Shown here one piece after another: positions 1 through 5,457 of a stretch of DNA of 9,187 nucleotides. The stretch spans positions 1-9,187 of the forward strand of contig JBIKVN010000122.1 in NCBI GenBank assembly GCA_044356865.1, in the 5' to 3' direction. The stretch is from JBEIUL01 sp044356865. GTDB taxonomy: Bacteria > Planctomycetota > Phycisphaerae > Phycisphaerales > SM1A02. The position numbers and the translations under genes were made by a program. The notes under the pieces were generated by a model that searched no databases, was not told where the DNA came from, and saw nothing but the letters and a program-made list of their open reading frames with translations. Each line of letters opens with the position of its first letter. The stretch's first letter is position 1.

Positions 1-1
1 C

Positions 2-163
2 CTCCTGGTGGGATGGACCGAGTTGTCCATGCACCTGCGCGCCGTGCTGCCGATCGCGCTCGAGGCTTGGATCCCGCTCGTTGTCATCGTCCCGATCGCT
101 CTCGTCCGCTGGCTATGGCTGGTCGAGCTGCGGCGGTACTACCGGCGAAGCGACCTCGTCTGA
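2..163 (+). CDS. C-terminal end of an unidentified membrane protein (partial)
   Basis: This frame is open from the window edge to the TGA at 161-163, giving 53 residues. The start of the gene lies outside the window. The visible part contains one strongly hydrophobic segment (around residues 22-40, with the run WIPLVVIVPIALVRWLWL) and ends in a basic tail, LRRYYRRSDLV. This is typical of the last transmembrane helix of an inner-membrane protein with a cytoplasmic positive end. Nearly every codon ends in G or C, like the housekeeping genes in the window and unlike the two small genes next to it, which supports real coding. The last 51 bases overlap tail-to-tail with the minus-strand membrane protein gene. 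Too little is present to name a family. Confidence 0.6.
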   Translation, partial: LLVGWTELSMHLRAVLPIALEAWIPLVVIVPIALVRWLWLVELRRYYRRSDLV

Positions 164-391
164 AGCCGAATGTCGTCGCAGCGCCTGCGACGCAAGTTGC
201 ACCTTCAGACTGCGGATCTCCCGCTGCATGTCCGCCATGGCGACGCCTACGAAGACGAAGCACATGGGTAGAAAGCACAGGAACACGGGCGAAAACGCGT
301 CGGTGTTTGGCGCGACGAATAGTGTGCCGATCGCGATCAGCGAGATTGCTCCGCAGAACATGGCAGGCACCCAGCAGCTGATTCGATTCAT
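113..391 (-). CDS. Small two-helix membrane protein, unknown function
   Basis: 92 residues, unrecognised. I place the start at the ATG at 391-389 because it forms an ATGA overlap with the stop codon of the upstream lipoprotein gene, a usual sign of translational coupling. The frame stays open upstream to 445, but that stretch lies inside the lipoprotein gene. Two hydrophobic segments are visible (about residues 7-27 and 33-53), then a charged, probably helical stretch (ADMQREIRSLKVQLASQALRR, written here as ADMQREIRSLK plus VQLASQALRR) and a Ser/Pro-rich flexible tail ending LDQP. It probably sits in the inner membrane with a cytoplasmic C-terminus. Its codons include CTA, GTA, CGA, ACA and TCA, which are rare in the neighbouring housekeeping genes. 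This points to a recent or accessory gene. The last 51 bases overlap the end of the convergent plus-strand gene. Confidence 0.65.
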   Translation of the reverse strand: MNRISCWVPAMFCGAISLIAIGTLFVAPNTDAFSPVFLCFLPMCFVFVGVAMADMQREIRSLKVQLASQALRRHSASDEVASPVVPPQLDQP

Positions 392-675
392 GGCCGTGGC
401 TCCTTCACGATCTCGATCGTTCCATCGCCGTTCCTGAATGCCCACTCAGGGTAGCCCGAGGCCGGCCCGATGAACCACACCGAAACATCTCGACGCAAGA
501 CTTCGCGGCTCTCGGTTTCGACCTTGTAGTGGGCACGGAGAACCTCGAAATCCTCTGGATTCGCAGCCCGCCACGGCCCGGGGTGTTTGCCGAAACAGCC
601 GCCCAAGGCCAAGAGGAGGCAGGGCGACACGATAGTTGCGAGAATGTGAACTGAGGAGAGCCGAATGGGTTTCAT
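388..675 (-). CDS. Small predicted lipoprotein, unknown function
   Basis: 95 residues, unrecognised. The N-terminus is a classic lipoprotein signal: basic MKPIR, a hydrophobic core, then the lipobox LGGC with the lipidated Cys at residue 27. The mature protein would be only about 69 residues, anchored to the inner or outer membrane. It has no other cysteines and contains a charged central part (DFEVLRAHYKVETESREVLR) and a Gly/Trp-containing end (around YPEWAFRNGDGTIEI). The start is well supported by an AAGGA Shine-Dalgarno (plus-strand bases 682-686) about six bases before the ATG. Its stop codon overlaps the start of the membrane-protein gene (ATGA, 388-391), so the two are probably made together. 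Codon use is looser than in the housekeeping genes. The pairing of a lipoprotein with a two-helix membrane protein suggests an envelope role, but the sequence gives no specific function. Confidence 0.75.
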   Translation of the reverse strand: MKPIRLSSVHILATIVSPCLLLALGGCFGKHPGPWRAANPEDFEVLRAHYKVETESREVLRRDVSVWFIGPASGYPEWAFRNGDGTIEIVKEPRP

Positions 676-1086
676 GTTCTGTCCTTCCAGTGGTTTCCTG
701 TTTCAGACTATATGCTTGAGGCGTTGCTGATTGCCCGACGCGATCCGGTTGCTGGCTTTCAACTCCCGGACGGACACTCTCGAACAGCTGGCACGCTTCC
801 CAAAGAACCACCACGGCGTTCGACGTCGGGAGTAGCGATTCGAGCCAGGTCCCAAGCTCGCGCGTGACTGTTGACCCGCCCGACACCGTCAACCCGAGAC
901 TCCGAGAGTTCGAGAGGATTTTGACGCACCCAAGACGAGACACCCGGTGTCCTGATCGGTTGCCCCTGAATCGTTCTCGAGCCGAGAGCGCCGCCGCCCG
1001 GGGGCCGAATCGCCAAACTGCTCGGATTCTGCGGGGGTGCTGGCCAACTGGCCGCGGCGGTCAATACGGGCCGCCTGAAAACCAAA
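676..1086. other. Intergenic region without a convincing gene
   Basis: About 410 bases lie between the lipoprotein start and the tRNA terminator. Several frames are open here, but none has a Shine-Dalgarno, a recognisable motif or the strong GC3 bias of the other genes, and two of them start inside or run across the tRNA. A small inverted repeat, GTTGAC/GTCAAC with a 12-base spacer, lies near 868-891. Base composition is less GC-rich than the rest of the window. I see no RNA gene, transposon end or clear copy of the tRNA 3' end. It could be gene debris or a long leader for the downstream pair. Confidence 0.5.
707..735 (-). promoter_or_regulatory. Possible promoter of the lipoprotein/membrane-protein pair
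   Basis: On the minus strand TATAGT (plus-strand bases 707-712) resembles a -10 box. It lies about 31 bases before the lipoprotein start, which would give a short leader holding the Shine-Dalgarno. No good -35 box is visible at the usual spacing, so this is a weak call resting mainly on position and on the AT-rich patch in otherwise GC-rich DNA. Confidence 0.3.
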
Positions 1087-1110
1087 CGACCCCGCCATAA
1101 GGCGGGGTCG
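1075..1110 (-). terminator. Intrinsic terminator downstream of tRNA-Asn
   Basis: On the minus strand a perfect 10 bp stem, CGACCCCGCC / GGCGGGGTCG (plus-strand arms 1087-1096 and 1101-1110), closes a four-base loop and is followed by a T-rich stretch, TTTGGTTTTC. It begins eight bases after the tRNA 3' end, so it very likely ends the tRNA transcript and separates it from the genes further along the minus strand. Confidence 0.85.
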
Positions 1111-1118
1111 GAAGGAAA

Positions 1119-1191
1119 CTCCCCCAGCTGGACTCGAACCAGCAACCTGGCGGTTAACAGCCGCCCGCTCTACCAATTGAGCTATAGGGGA
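1119..1191 (-). tRNA. tRNA-Asn (anticodon GTT)
   Basis: The minus strand folds as a complete 73-base cloverleaf. The acceptor arms TCCCCTA / TGGGGGA pair over 7 bp with one G-T. The D arm is GCTC/GAGC. The anticodon stem GGCGG/CCGCC closes the loop CTGTTAA, which reads anticodon GTT for asparagine. The variable loop is AGGTT, and the T arm GCTGG/CCAGC has the loop TTCGAGT. The discriminator base is G, as usual for bacterial tRNA-Asn. CCA is not encoded, so it must be added enzymatically. It has its own promoter just upstream and an intrinsic terminator just downstream, so it appears to be a single-gene transcript. Confidence 0.96.
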
Positions 1192-1205
1192 ATGACGGGC
1201 CGCGA

Positions 1206-1233
1206 ACTGTACCGCGTGCCGCTTGAGGGTCAA
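1206..1233 (-). promoter_or_regulatory. Promoter of tRNA-Asn
   Basis: On the minus strand TTGACC (plus-strand 1228-1233) and TACAGT (1206-1211) match the sigma-70-type -35 (5 of 6) and -10 (4 of 6) boxes with a 16-base spacer. The predicted start would lie roughly 7-9 bases before the 5' end of the tRNA, a normal short 5' leader for RNase P removal. Confidence 0.65.
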
Positions 1234-1489
1234 CCACATCGGCGATCCCGGGGGCGAACCGCGGTCGGGCGGCGCGGATTGCTCCGGTCCCGCGGAGGCC
1301 GCGTCGGCCCGCCCCCAAGCCCCTCAGCCGGTTCCCGGACCCTCCCGCCACCTCCTCCCCCTCTCCCCCATCCCCGCGCTCGCCGATACACTGCCCGGCT
1401 CGACTCCGCGGCCGCGGGGTCGGAACTTCCAATCCCCCCCGCTGACGCGCCCGCCGGACGGGCCCGGCTCGCGGGGACGCGAGGCTGCC
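1234..1489 (+). promoter_or_regulatory. Upstream/leader region of rpmE with strong secondary structure
   Basis: These 256 bases between the tRNA promoter and rpmE contain no supported gene. They hold a long pyrimidine-only-like tract (about 1340-1376, C/T-rich). There is also a 22 bp inverted repeat at 1401-1422 around the perfect palindrome CCGCGGCCGCGG (1406-1417), whose outer CGAC/GTCG arms extend it with one T-G pair. A second small hairpin follows, GCCCG/CGGGC (1449-1453 and 1459-1463). A weak -10-like TACACT lies at 1387-1392, but no matching -35 is visible. The rpmE transcript probably starts here. Whether the hairpins regulate it is inference. Confidence 0.4.
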
Positions 1490-1732
1490 ATGAAGAAGGA
1501 CACCCATCCCAAGTACTACCCCGACGCGAAGATCTACTACCGCGGCGAGCTGGTGATGACCACCGGCGCGACCGTGCCCGAGCTCAACGTCGAGGTCTGG
1601 TCGGGCTCGCACCCCTTCTTCACCGGCCAGAAGTCGTTCATCGACACCGCCGGCCGCGTCGAGAAGTTCCAGCGGAAGTTCGCCGGCAACTACTTCGAGA
1701 AGAAGGGCGAGAAGCCCGCCGCCAAGAAGTAG
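1490..1732 (+). CDS. rpmE: 50S ribosomal protein L31, cysteine-free form
   Basis: 80 residues; a component of the large ribosomal subunit that bridges it to the small subunit. The family signature is clear: MKKDTHPKYY at the N-terminus, then HPFFTGQK at residues 41-48 and GRVEKFQRKF at 55-64. The four zinc-binding cysteines of the zinc form (C16, C18, C37, C40 in E. coli L31) are replaced here by Tyr16, Arg18, Trp37 and Ser40, so this is a zinc-independent version. The C-terminus carries a lysine-rich extension (EKKGEKPAAKK) beyond the usual core, likely rRNA-contacting. The start at 1490 is chosen because the family begins MKKD and GAGG (1481-1484) lies five bases upstream. The frame is open further upstream, but that stretch is low-complexity and not L31. 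It is followed by a terminator-like hairpin and then prfA, a common bacterial gene order. Confidence 0.93.
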   Translation: MKKDTHPKYYPDAKIYYRGELVMTTGATVPELNVEVWSGSHPFFTGQKSFIDTAGRVEKFQRKFAGNYFEKKGEKPAAKK

Positions 1733-1755
1733 TTCCCCATTCGGGAAACCGTCGC

Positions 1756-1788
1756 AGCCGTCCCGCCGATCGGGACGGCTGTTTCTTT
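1756..1788 (+). terminator. Intrinsic terminator between rpmE and prfA
   Basis: A perfect 10 bp stem, AGCCGTCCCG / CGGGACGGCT (1756-1765 and 1771-1780), has a five-base loop CCGAT and is followed by GTTTCTTT. It lies 23 bases after the rpmE stop and 23 bases before the prfA start. It should end most rpmE transcripts, leaving prfA to readthrough or to a promoter of its own. Confidence 0.8.
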
Positions 1789-1811
1789 GGCCGCCGCTTC
1801 CGCCGCCGCGC

Positions 1812-2894
1812 ATGCCTGAGCTTCCCGAGAATCTCGTCCGCACCCTCGAGTCGCTGGACGCCGAGTTCGACCGGCTGTCGGCGCAGCTTGAGGACCCGGC
1901 GATCGCGGCCGACCACCGGAAGGCCCGGTCGATCGCGTCGCGGCGGAAGGCGATCGAGGCGACGGTCGGACGGTACCGCGAGCTGCGGCGGATCGACCGC
2001 GAGATCGCCGACCTCGCGTCGCTCGCGGCCCCGGGCGGCGATCGCGAGCTGGCGGCGCTGGCCACGGCCGACCTTCCTCCGCTGCGGTCCCGCCGCGACG
2101 GGCTCGTCGACACGGTGAGGCGCGAGCTCGTGACCGGCGACGACCGCTCGATCGACACGGTGATCCTCGAGGTGCGGATGGGCGTCGGCGGCCTCGAGGC
2201 GGCGCTCTGGGCGGGCGAACTCGTCGAGATGTACCGCCGCCACGCCGCCCGCCGCGGCTGGCGGTTCGACCCGCTCGAATCGACCCCCGGCGACCAGGGC
2301 GGCGTGACCGAGGCGATCGTCGAGCTCACCGGCGACGGCGTCTGGAGCGAACTCGGCTACGAGGGCGGCACGCACCAGGTGAAGCGGGTGCCGGCGACGG
2401 AAGCCCAGGGCCGCGTGCACACCTCGACCGCGACCGTCGCGGTGTTGCCCGAGCCCGACGAGATCGAGGCCGAGGTCGACGCGAGCGAGGTGAAGGAGAT
2501 GCTCACGACCGCCCAGGGCCCCGGCGGGCAGAACGTGAACAAGGTCGCGACCGCGGTGCATCTGATTCACCTGCCGACCGGCATCGAGGTCCGCATGCAG
2601 GAGACCCGCAGCCAGCTGCAGAACCGCGAGAAAGCCTGGCGGCTGCTGCGGGCCCGGGTGCACGAGCGGCGCCGCCGCGAGGCCGAGGCGAAGCGGAGCG
2701 CCGAGCGGAAGTCGATGATCGGCTCGGGCGACCGGGCCGAGAAGATCCGGACCTACCGCTTCAAGGAGAACCTCGCGGTCGACCACCGGCTCGAGCGGGG
2801 GTTCAACCTGAAGGAACTGCTTTCGGGCGAGCTCGACGCGCTCGTCGGGGCGCTGGCCGAGCGCGACATCGACGAGCGGATCGCGGCGTTGTGA
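1812..2894 (+). CDS. prfA: Peptide chain release factor 1
   Basis: 360 residues, the standard RF1 length. RF1 recognises UAA and UAG in the ribosomal A site and triggers peptide release. The stop-codon reading motif PAT is at residues 194-196 (RVPATEAQGRVHTS), which makes it RF1 rather than RF2 (SPF). The catalytic GGQ is at 238-240 in QGPGGQNVNKV; its Gln is the residue PrmC methylates in other bacteria. The C-terminal GSGDRAEKIRTYRFKEN block (304-320) is also typical. The N-terminal 110 residues form the coiled-coil-like helical domain 1, rich in Arg and Glu. No Shine-Dalgarno is visible before the ATG at 1812; the start is set by family length and the MPE N-terminus. The usual downstream partner prmC is absent. 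Instead, a convergent unknown gene ends 8 bases away. Confidence 0.95.
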   Translation: MPELPENLVRTLESLDAEFDRLSAQLEDPAIAADHRKARSIASRRKAIEATVGRYRELRRIDREIADLASLAAPGGDRELAALATADLPPLRSRRDGLVDTVRRELVTGDDRSIDTVILEVRMGVGGLEAALWAGELVEMYRRHAARRGWRFDPLESTPGDQGGVTEAIVELTGDGVWSELGYEGGTHQVKRVPATEAQGRVHTSTATVAVLPEPDEIEAEVDASEVKEMLTTAQGPGGQNVNKVATAVHLIHLPTGIEVRMQETRSQLQNREKAWRLLRARVHERRRREAEAKRSAERKSMIGSGDRAEKIRTYRFKENLAVDHRLERGFNLKELLSGELDALVGALAERDIDERIAAL

Positions 2895-2901
2895 AGCCGC
2901 C

Positions 2902-3423
2902 TCACGTCGCCGCGAGATGCATCTGCCGCAGGTAGCGGTCGAGATAACGCCCCGCGAACGCGTCGAACGCGGCGTCGAGGCCCCGCACGCCCTCTCCCCA
3001 GAAGCAGACGCCGCCGTCCAGGAACTCGGGGTCGCAGTGGAGCGCGAACACGCCGTCGACCACCAGCGACCGCGGCAATCGCGTCGCCTGCCAGGCGGTC
3101 ACCGCGTTCCGCGTGGGATCGCCGATCGCGATCGACGGCTGCGACATGAGATCGCGATCGTTCAGGAACCAGAGGTCGGTGACGACGATCGGCACGAGCG
3201 GCGGATCGCCCTGCTCGAGATGCCCGGCCTGCCACGCCCGGATCAATCGCGCGAGCCGCGTCGCGTACGGGCGATCGAGCCACTCCGCCCGCGGCATGCC
3301 CCCCACCACGATCGCGAGGCACTCCTCGGGACGGAACTCGAGCTCGGGCGGCTGCTCGGCGCGGTCGAGGCGGAAACGCTCGTCAGGAGCGGGCGGAGTC
3401 CAGTTCTGGCCTTCCTCGTGCAT
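2902..3423 (-). CDS. Conserved-looking protein of unknown function
   Basis: 173 residues, which I do not recognise with confidence. It has no signal peptide and no membrane segment, so it is probably cytoplasmic. The N-terminal 35 residues are charged and Pro-rich. The rest looks like a compact alpha/beta domain: a strand LAIVVGG (36-42), a helix with YATRLARLIRAW (53-64), VPIVVTDLWFLND (77-89), PSIAIGDPTRNAVTAW (96-111), LVVDGVFALHCDP (120-132), VCFWGEG (139-145), and a C-terminal helix ending RYLDRYLRQ. The motifs TDLWFLN, IGDPTRNA and VCFWG look like conserved functional signatures, but I cannot tie them to a reaction. The start at 3423 is preceded by a perfect hairpin rather than a Shine-Dalgarno. 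The gene converges on prfA (7 bp gap) and diverges from the pseudopilin-like gene. Confidence 0.75.
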   Translation of the reverse strand: MHEEGQNWTPPAPDERFRLDRAEQPPELEFRPEECLAIVVGGMPRAEWLDRPYATRLARLIRAWQAGHLEQGDPPLVPIVVTDLWFLNDRDLMSQPSIAIGDPTRNAVTAWQATRLPRSLVVDGVFALHCDPEFLDGGVCFWGEGVRGLDAAFDAFAGRYLDRYLRQMHLAAT

Positions 3424-3500
3424 GGCCCGGTTTATCGACCGGGCCGCACATCCGGCACCACCGGCGCGATCCGAACCGGGCCTCCGGGAAAAACCGGGCG
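3424..3500. promoter_or_regulatory. Divergent promoter region with repeated ACCGGGC boxes
   Basis: The 138 bases between the two divergent starts contain four copies of the box ACCGGGC(C/G). It is inverted at 3424-3431 (GGCCCGGT) and direct at 3438-3445, 3475-3482 and 3493-3500. The first two form a perfect 8 bp hairpin with loop TTATCG, directly touching the minus-strand start codon. Such clustering could be a repressor site or a translation-blocking hairpin, but GC-rich DNA produces such words easily. No clear -10/-35 pair is visible in either direction. Confidence 0.35.
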
Positions 3501-3561
3501 GTCGCTGGCCCGACCGACCGAGGAAACCCACGGTCGGGGGATTCACGAGGAACCCCATTCG

Positions 3562-4080
3562 ATGTCCAAGCCCATGCCCAACGTCCTGTCCATCGCCACC
3601 TCCCGCCGTGCCCTCGAGAGCCTCGTCGTCGTCGCCGTCCTCGGCGTTGTCGCCTGGACCGCCTTCCCCCGCCTGTCGCTCGGCTCGTCGCGCGACGAGG
3701 CGAAGCAGATGCAGTCGACGCTCTGGCAGGTCCGCAACCGTGTCGAACTCAACCGCTTCAGCAACCTCGTCCGCACCAACGACGAGGGCTGGCCCATGGC
3801 GATCAGCCCCGAGTGGTTCAAGGCCGAGCGGCTGCCCCCCCACCCGATCACCGACCGCGAGCTCGTCGTCGAGACGACCGACGCGGGCCACGCGATGCAC
3901 TATCCGATCGAAAAGACCTTCGACGCGAACGATCCCGACGCGCGGACGCTCTGGTACAACCGCACCAACGGCTCGATCGCGATCCGCGTGCCGCGGGCCG
4001 GCACCGACGCCGAGATGCTCGCCGCGTTCAACGCGGTGAACGGGACGAGGCTCGGGTCGACGCTGGAAACGGCGCGGTGA
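3562..4080 (+). CDS. Type II secretion/type IV pseudopilin-like protein
   Basis: 172 residues. The N-terminus has the layout of a prepilin: a short hydrophilic leader (about 14 residues), then RRALESLVVVAVLGVVAWTAFPRL. That gives the key Glu at position 19 (the +5 Glu) and a single hydrophobic helix to about residue 38, as in the type IV pilin GFTLIEL helix. However, the cleavage position is Ser/Arg instead of Gly/Phe, so the prepilin peptidase site is degenerate. The globular part follows (helix around QMQSTLWQVRNRVEL), with a C-terminal strand WYNRTNGSIAIRVP (131-144) that resembles the last strand of GspG-like pseudopilins in planctomycetes. The start at 3562 is supported by GAGGAA (3547-3552) nine bases upstream. 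No other secretion or pilus gene is in the window, so its partners must lie elsewhere. Confidence 0.75.
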   Translation: MSKPMPNVLSIATSRRALESLVVVAVLGVVAWTAFPRLSLGSSRDEAKQMQSTLWQVRNRVELNRFSNLVRTNDEGWPMAISPEWFKAERLPPHPITDRELVVETTDAGHAMHYPIEKTFDANDPDARTLWYNRTNGSIAIRVPRAGTDAEMLAAFNAVNGTRLGSTLETAR

Positions 4081-4093
4081 ACCGCGACGACGC

Positions 4094-5407
4094 TCAGTGG
4101 AACAACGGGAACTTCCGGCAGAACTGCCGGATTTCCTCCCGCACCCGCGAGGTCTCGCCCGCCTCGCCCTTGGCGACCAGCACGCGGTCGAGCCAGCCGG
4201 CGACCCGGTCCATCTCGGGCTCCTTCAGGCCACGCGTGGTCAGCGCCGGCGTGCCGAGCCGCAGGCCGCTCGTGACCATCGGCGGCCGCGGGTCGTTCGG
4301 GATGCCGTTCTTGTTCGTGATCATGCCCGCGGCCTCGAGCCACTTCTCGGCGTCGGCGCCGGTGAGGTCGGCGGAACGGCCGCGAAGATCGACGAGCATC
4401 AGGTGGTTGTCGGTGCCGCCCGAACACAGGCGGTAGCCCTTCTGCGTGAGCGCCGCCGCCAGCGCCCGCGCGTTCGCGACGACCTGCCGTGAATACGCCT
4501 TGAACTCGGGCCTGAGCGCCTCGCCGAAGGCGATCGCCTTCGCGGCGATGACATGCATGAGCGGCCCGCCCTGGCTGCCGGGGAAGACCTTCCGGTCGAG
4601 CTTCTTCGCGAGCTCCTCGTCGTCGGTCAGGATCAGGCCGCCGCGCGGGCCGCGGAGCGTCTTGTGCGTGGTGGTCGTGACGATGTGGGCGTGCGGGAAG
4701 GGCGACGGGTGGACGCCCGCGGCGACGAGGCCCGCGATGTGGGCGATGTCGGCCATGAGCGTCGCCCCGACCGCGTCGGCGATCGCCCGGAAGCGGGCAA
4801 AATCAATGACCCGCGAGTACGCCGAGTAGCCGCACACGATGAGCTTCGGGCGATGCTCGCGGGCGAGCCGCTCGATCTGCTCGTAATCGAGCAGCTCGGT
4901 CTTCGGATCGAGGTCGTACTCGGCGATCTTGTAGAACGTTCCCGAGAAGTTGACCTTCAGCCCGTGCGAAAGATGGCCCCCGCTCTTGATCGGCAGGCTG
5001 AGCACGGTGTCGCCCGGGTCGCACGCGGCCATGAACGCGGCGATGTTGGCGTTCGCCCCGCAATGCGGCTGCACGTTCGCGAAGCGGCAGCCGAAGAGCT
5101 GCTTCGCCCGGTCGCGGGCGAGGTCCTCGACGCGGTCGTAGTGCTCGCAGCCGCCGTAGTACCGCTTGCCGGGATAGCCCTCGGCGTACTTGTTCGTCAT
5201 CCACGAGCCGGTCGCGTGCATCACCGTCGTCGACACGTGGTTCTCGCTGGCGATGAGCTCGAGGGTCGTCTCCTGCCGCTCGGCTTCCTTCGCGAGGAGG
5301 TCGGCGACCTCGGGATCGGCGGCCCGGACGAGGTCGAGCATGCCGGCGGACACCGGGTCGAGGTGCACGGCGGACGGGGCGGCGGTGGCGGGCGGCATGG
5401 TCGTCAT
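4094..5407 (-). CDS. glyA: Serine hydroxymethyltransferase
   Basis: 437 residues. It converts serine and tetrahydrofolate to glycine and 5,10-methylene-tetrahydrofolate, the main entry to one-carbon units. It is PLP-dependent, cytoplasmic and normally a dimer. The PLP lysine is K249 in TTTTHKTLRGPRGG. The PLP-ring aspartate is D220 in ADIAHIAGLVAAG, with H223. The substrate-site E55 lies in LIASEN and the tyrosines in NKYAEGYPGKRYYGG (72-86). The cofactor phosphate loop reads NVQPHCGANAN (111-121) where E. coli has NVQPHSGSQAN, so two serines and a glutamine are changed. The N-terminus is about 15 residues longer than in E. coli. The start at 5407 is supported by AGGAA (plus-strand 5415-5419), seven bases upstream. 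It lies 50 bp after the zinc-ribbon membrane-protein gene on the same strand and converges on the pseudopilin-like gene (13 bp gap). Confidence 0.96.
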   Translation of the reverse strand: MTTMPPATAAPSAVHLDPVSAGMLDLVRAADPEVADLLAKEAERQETTLELIASENHVSTTVMHATGSWMTNKYAEGYPGKRYYGGCEHYDRVEDLARDRAKQLFGCRFANVQPHCGANANIAAFMAACDPGDTVLSLPIKSGGHLSHGLKVNFSGTFYKIAEYDLDPKTELLDYEQIERLAREHRPKLIVCGYSAYSRVIDFARFRAIADAVGATLMADIAHIAGLVAAGVHPSPFPHAHIVTTTTHKTLRGPRGGLILTDDEELAKKLDRKVFPGSQGGPLMHVIAAKAIAFGEALRPEFKAYSRQVVANARALAAALTQKGYRLCSGGTDNHLMLVDLRGRSADLTGADAEKWLEAAGMITNKNGIPNDPRPPMVTSGLRLGTPALTTRGLKEPEMDRVAGWLDRVLVAKGEAGETSRVREEIRQFCRKFPLFH

Positions 5408-5457
5408 GGGCGGGTTCCTGGAAAGCGTCGGAAGACCGTCATCCTATCGGGCCGGGG

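Noticed and set aside
838..853. Possible attachment-site copy of the tRNA-Asn T arm (GATTCGAGCCAGGTCC)
   Set aside because: It shares only a few bases around TTCGAG with the tRNA T loop, too short and imperfect for an att repeat.
446..943. Minus-strand open frame of 165 codons overlapping the lipoprotein gene
   Set aside because: It overlaps a better-supported gene in another frame and has no ribosome binding site or recognisable motif.
864..1100. Plus-strand 78-codon frame between the lipoprotein and the tRNA
   Set aside because: It ends in the tRNA terminator, has no Shine-Dalgarno, and its composition looks like chance open frame in GC-rich DNA.
889..1239. Minus-strand open frame of 116 codons across the tRNA
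   Set aside because: It is a read-through of the tRNA gene: the segment IAQLVERAAVNRQVAGSSPA is the usual artefact peptide of a translated tRNA. The rest lacks any motif.
1223..1489. 89-residue N-terminal extension of L31
   Set aside because: The extension is low-complexity Pro/Gly/Arg sequence. The family start MKKD with a GAGG site at 1481 fits much better.
1154..2786. Long minus-strand frames opposite rpmE and prfA
   Set aside because: Shadows of real genes with strong GC3 bias; low-complexity Ser/Arg or Leu/Arg sequence.
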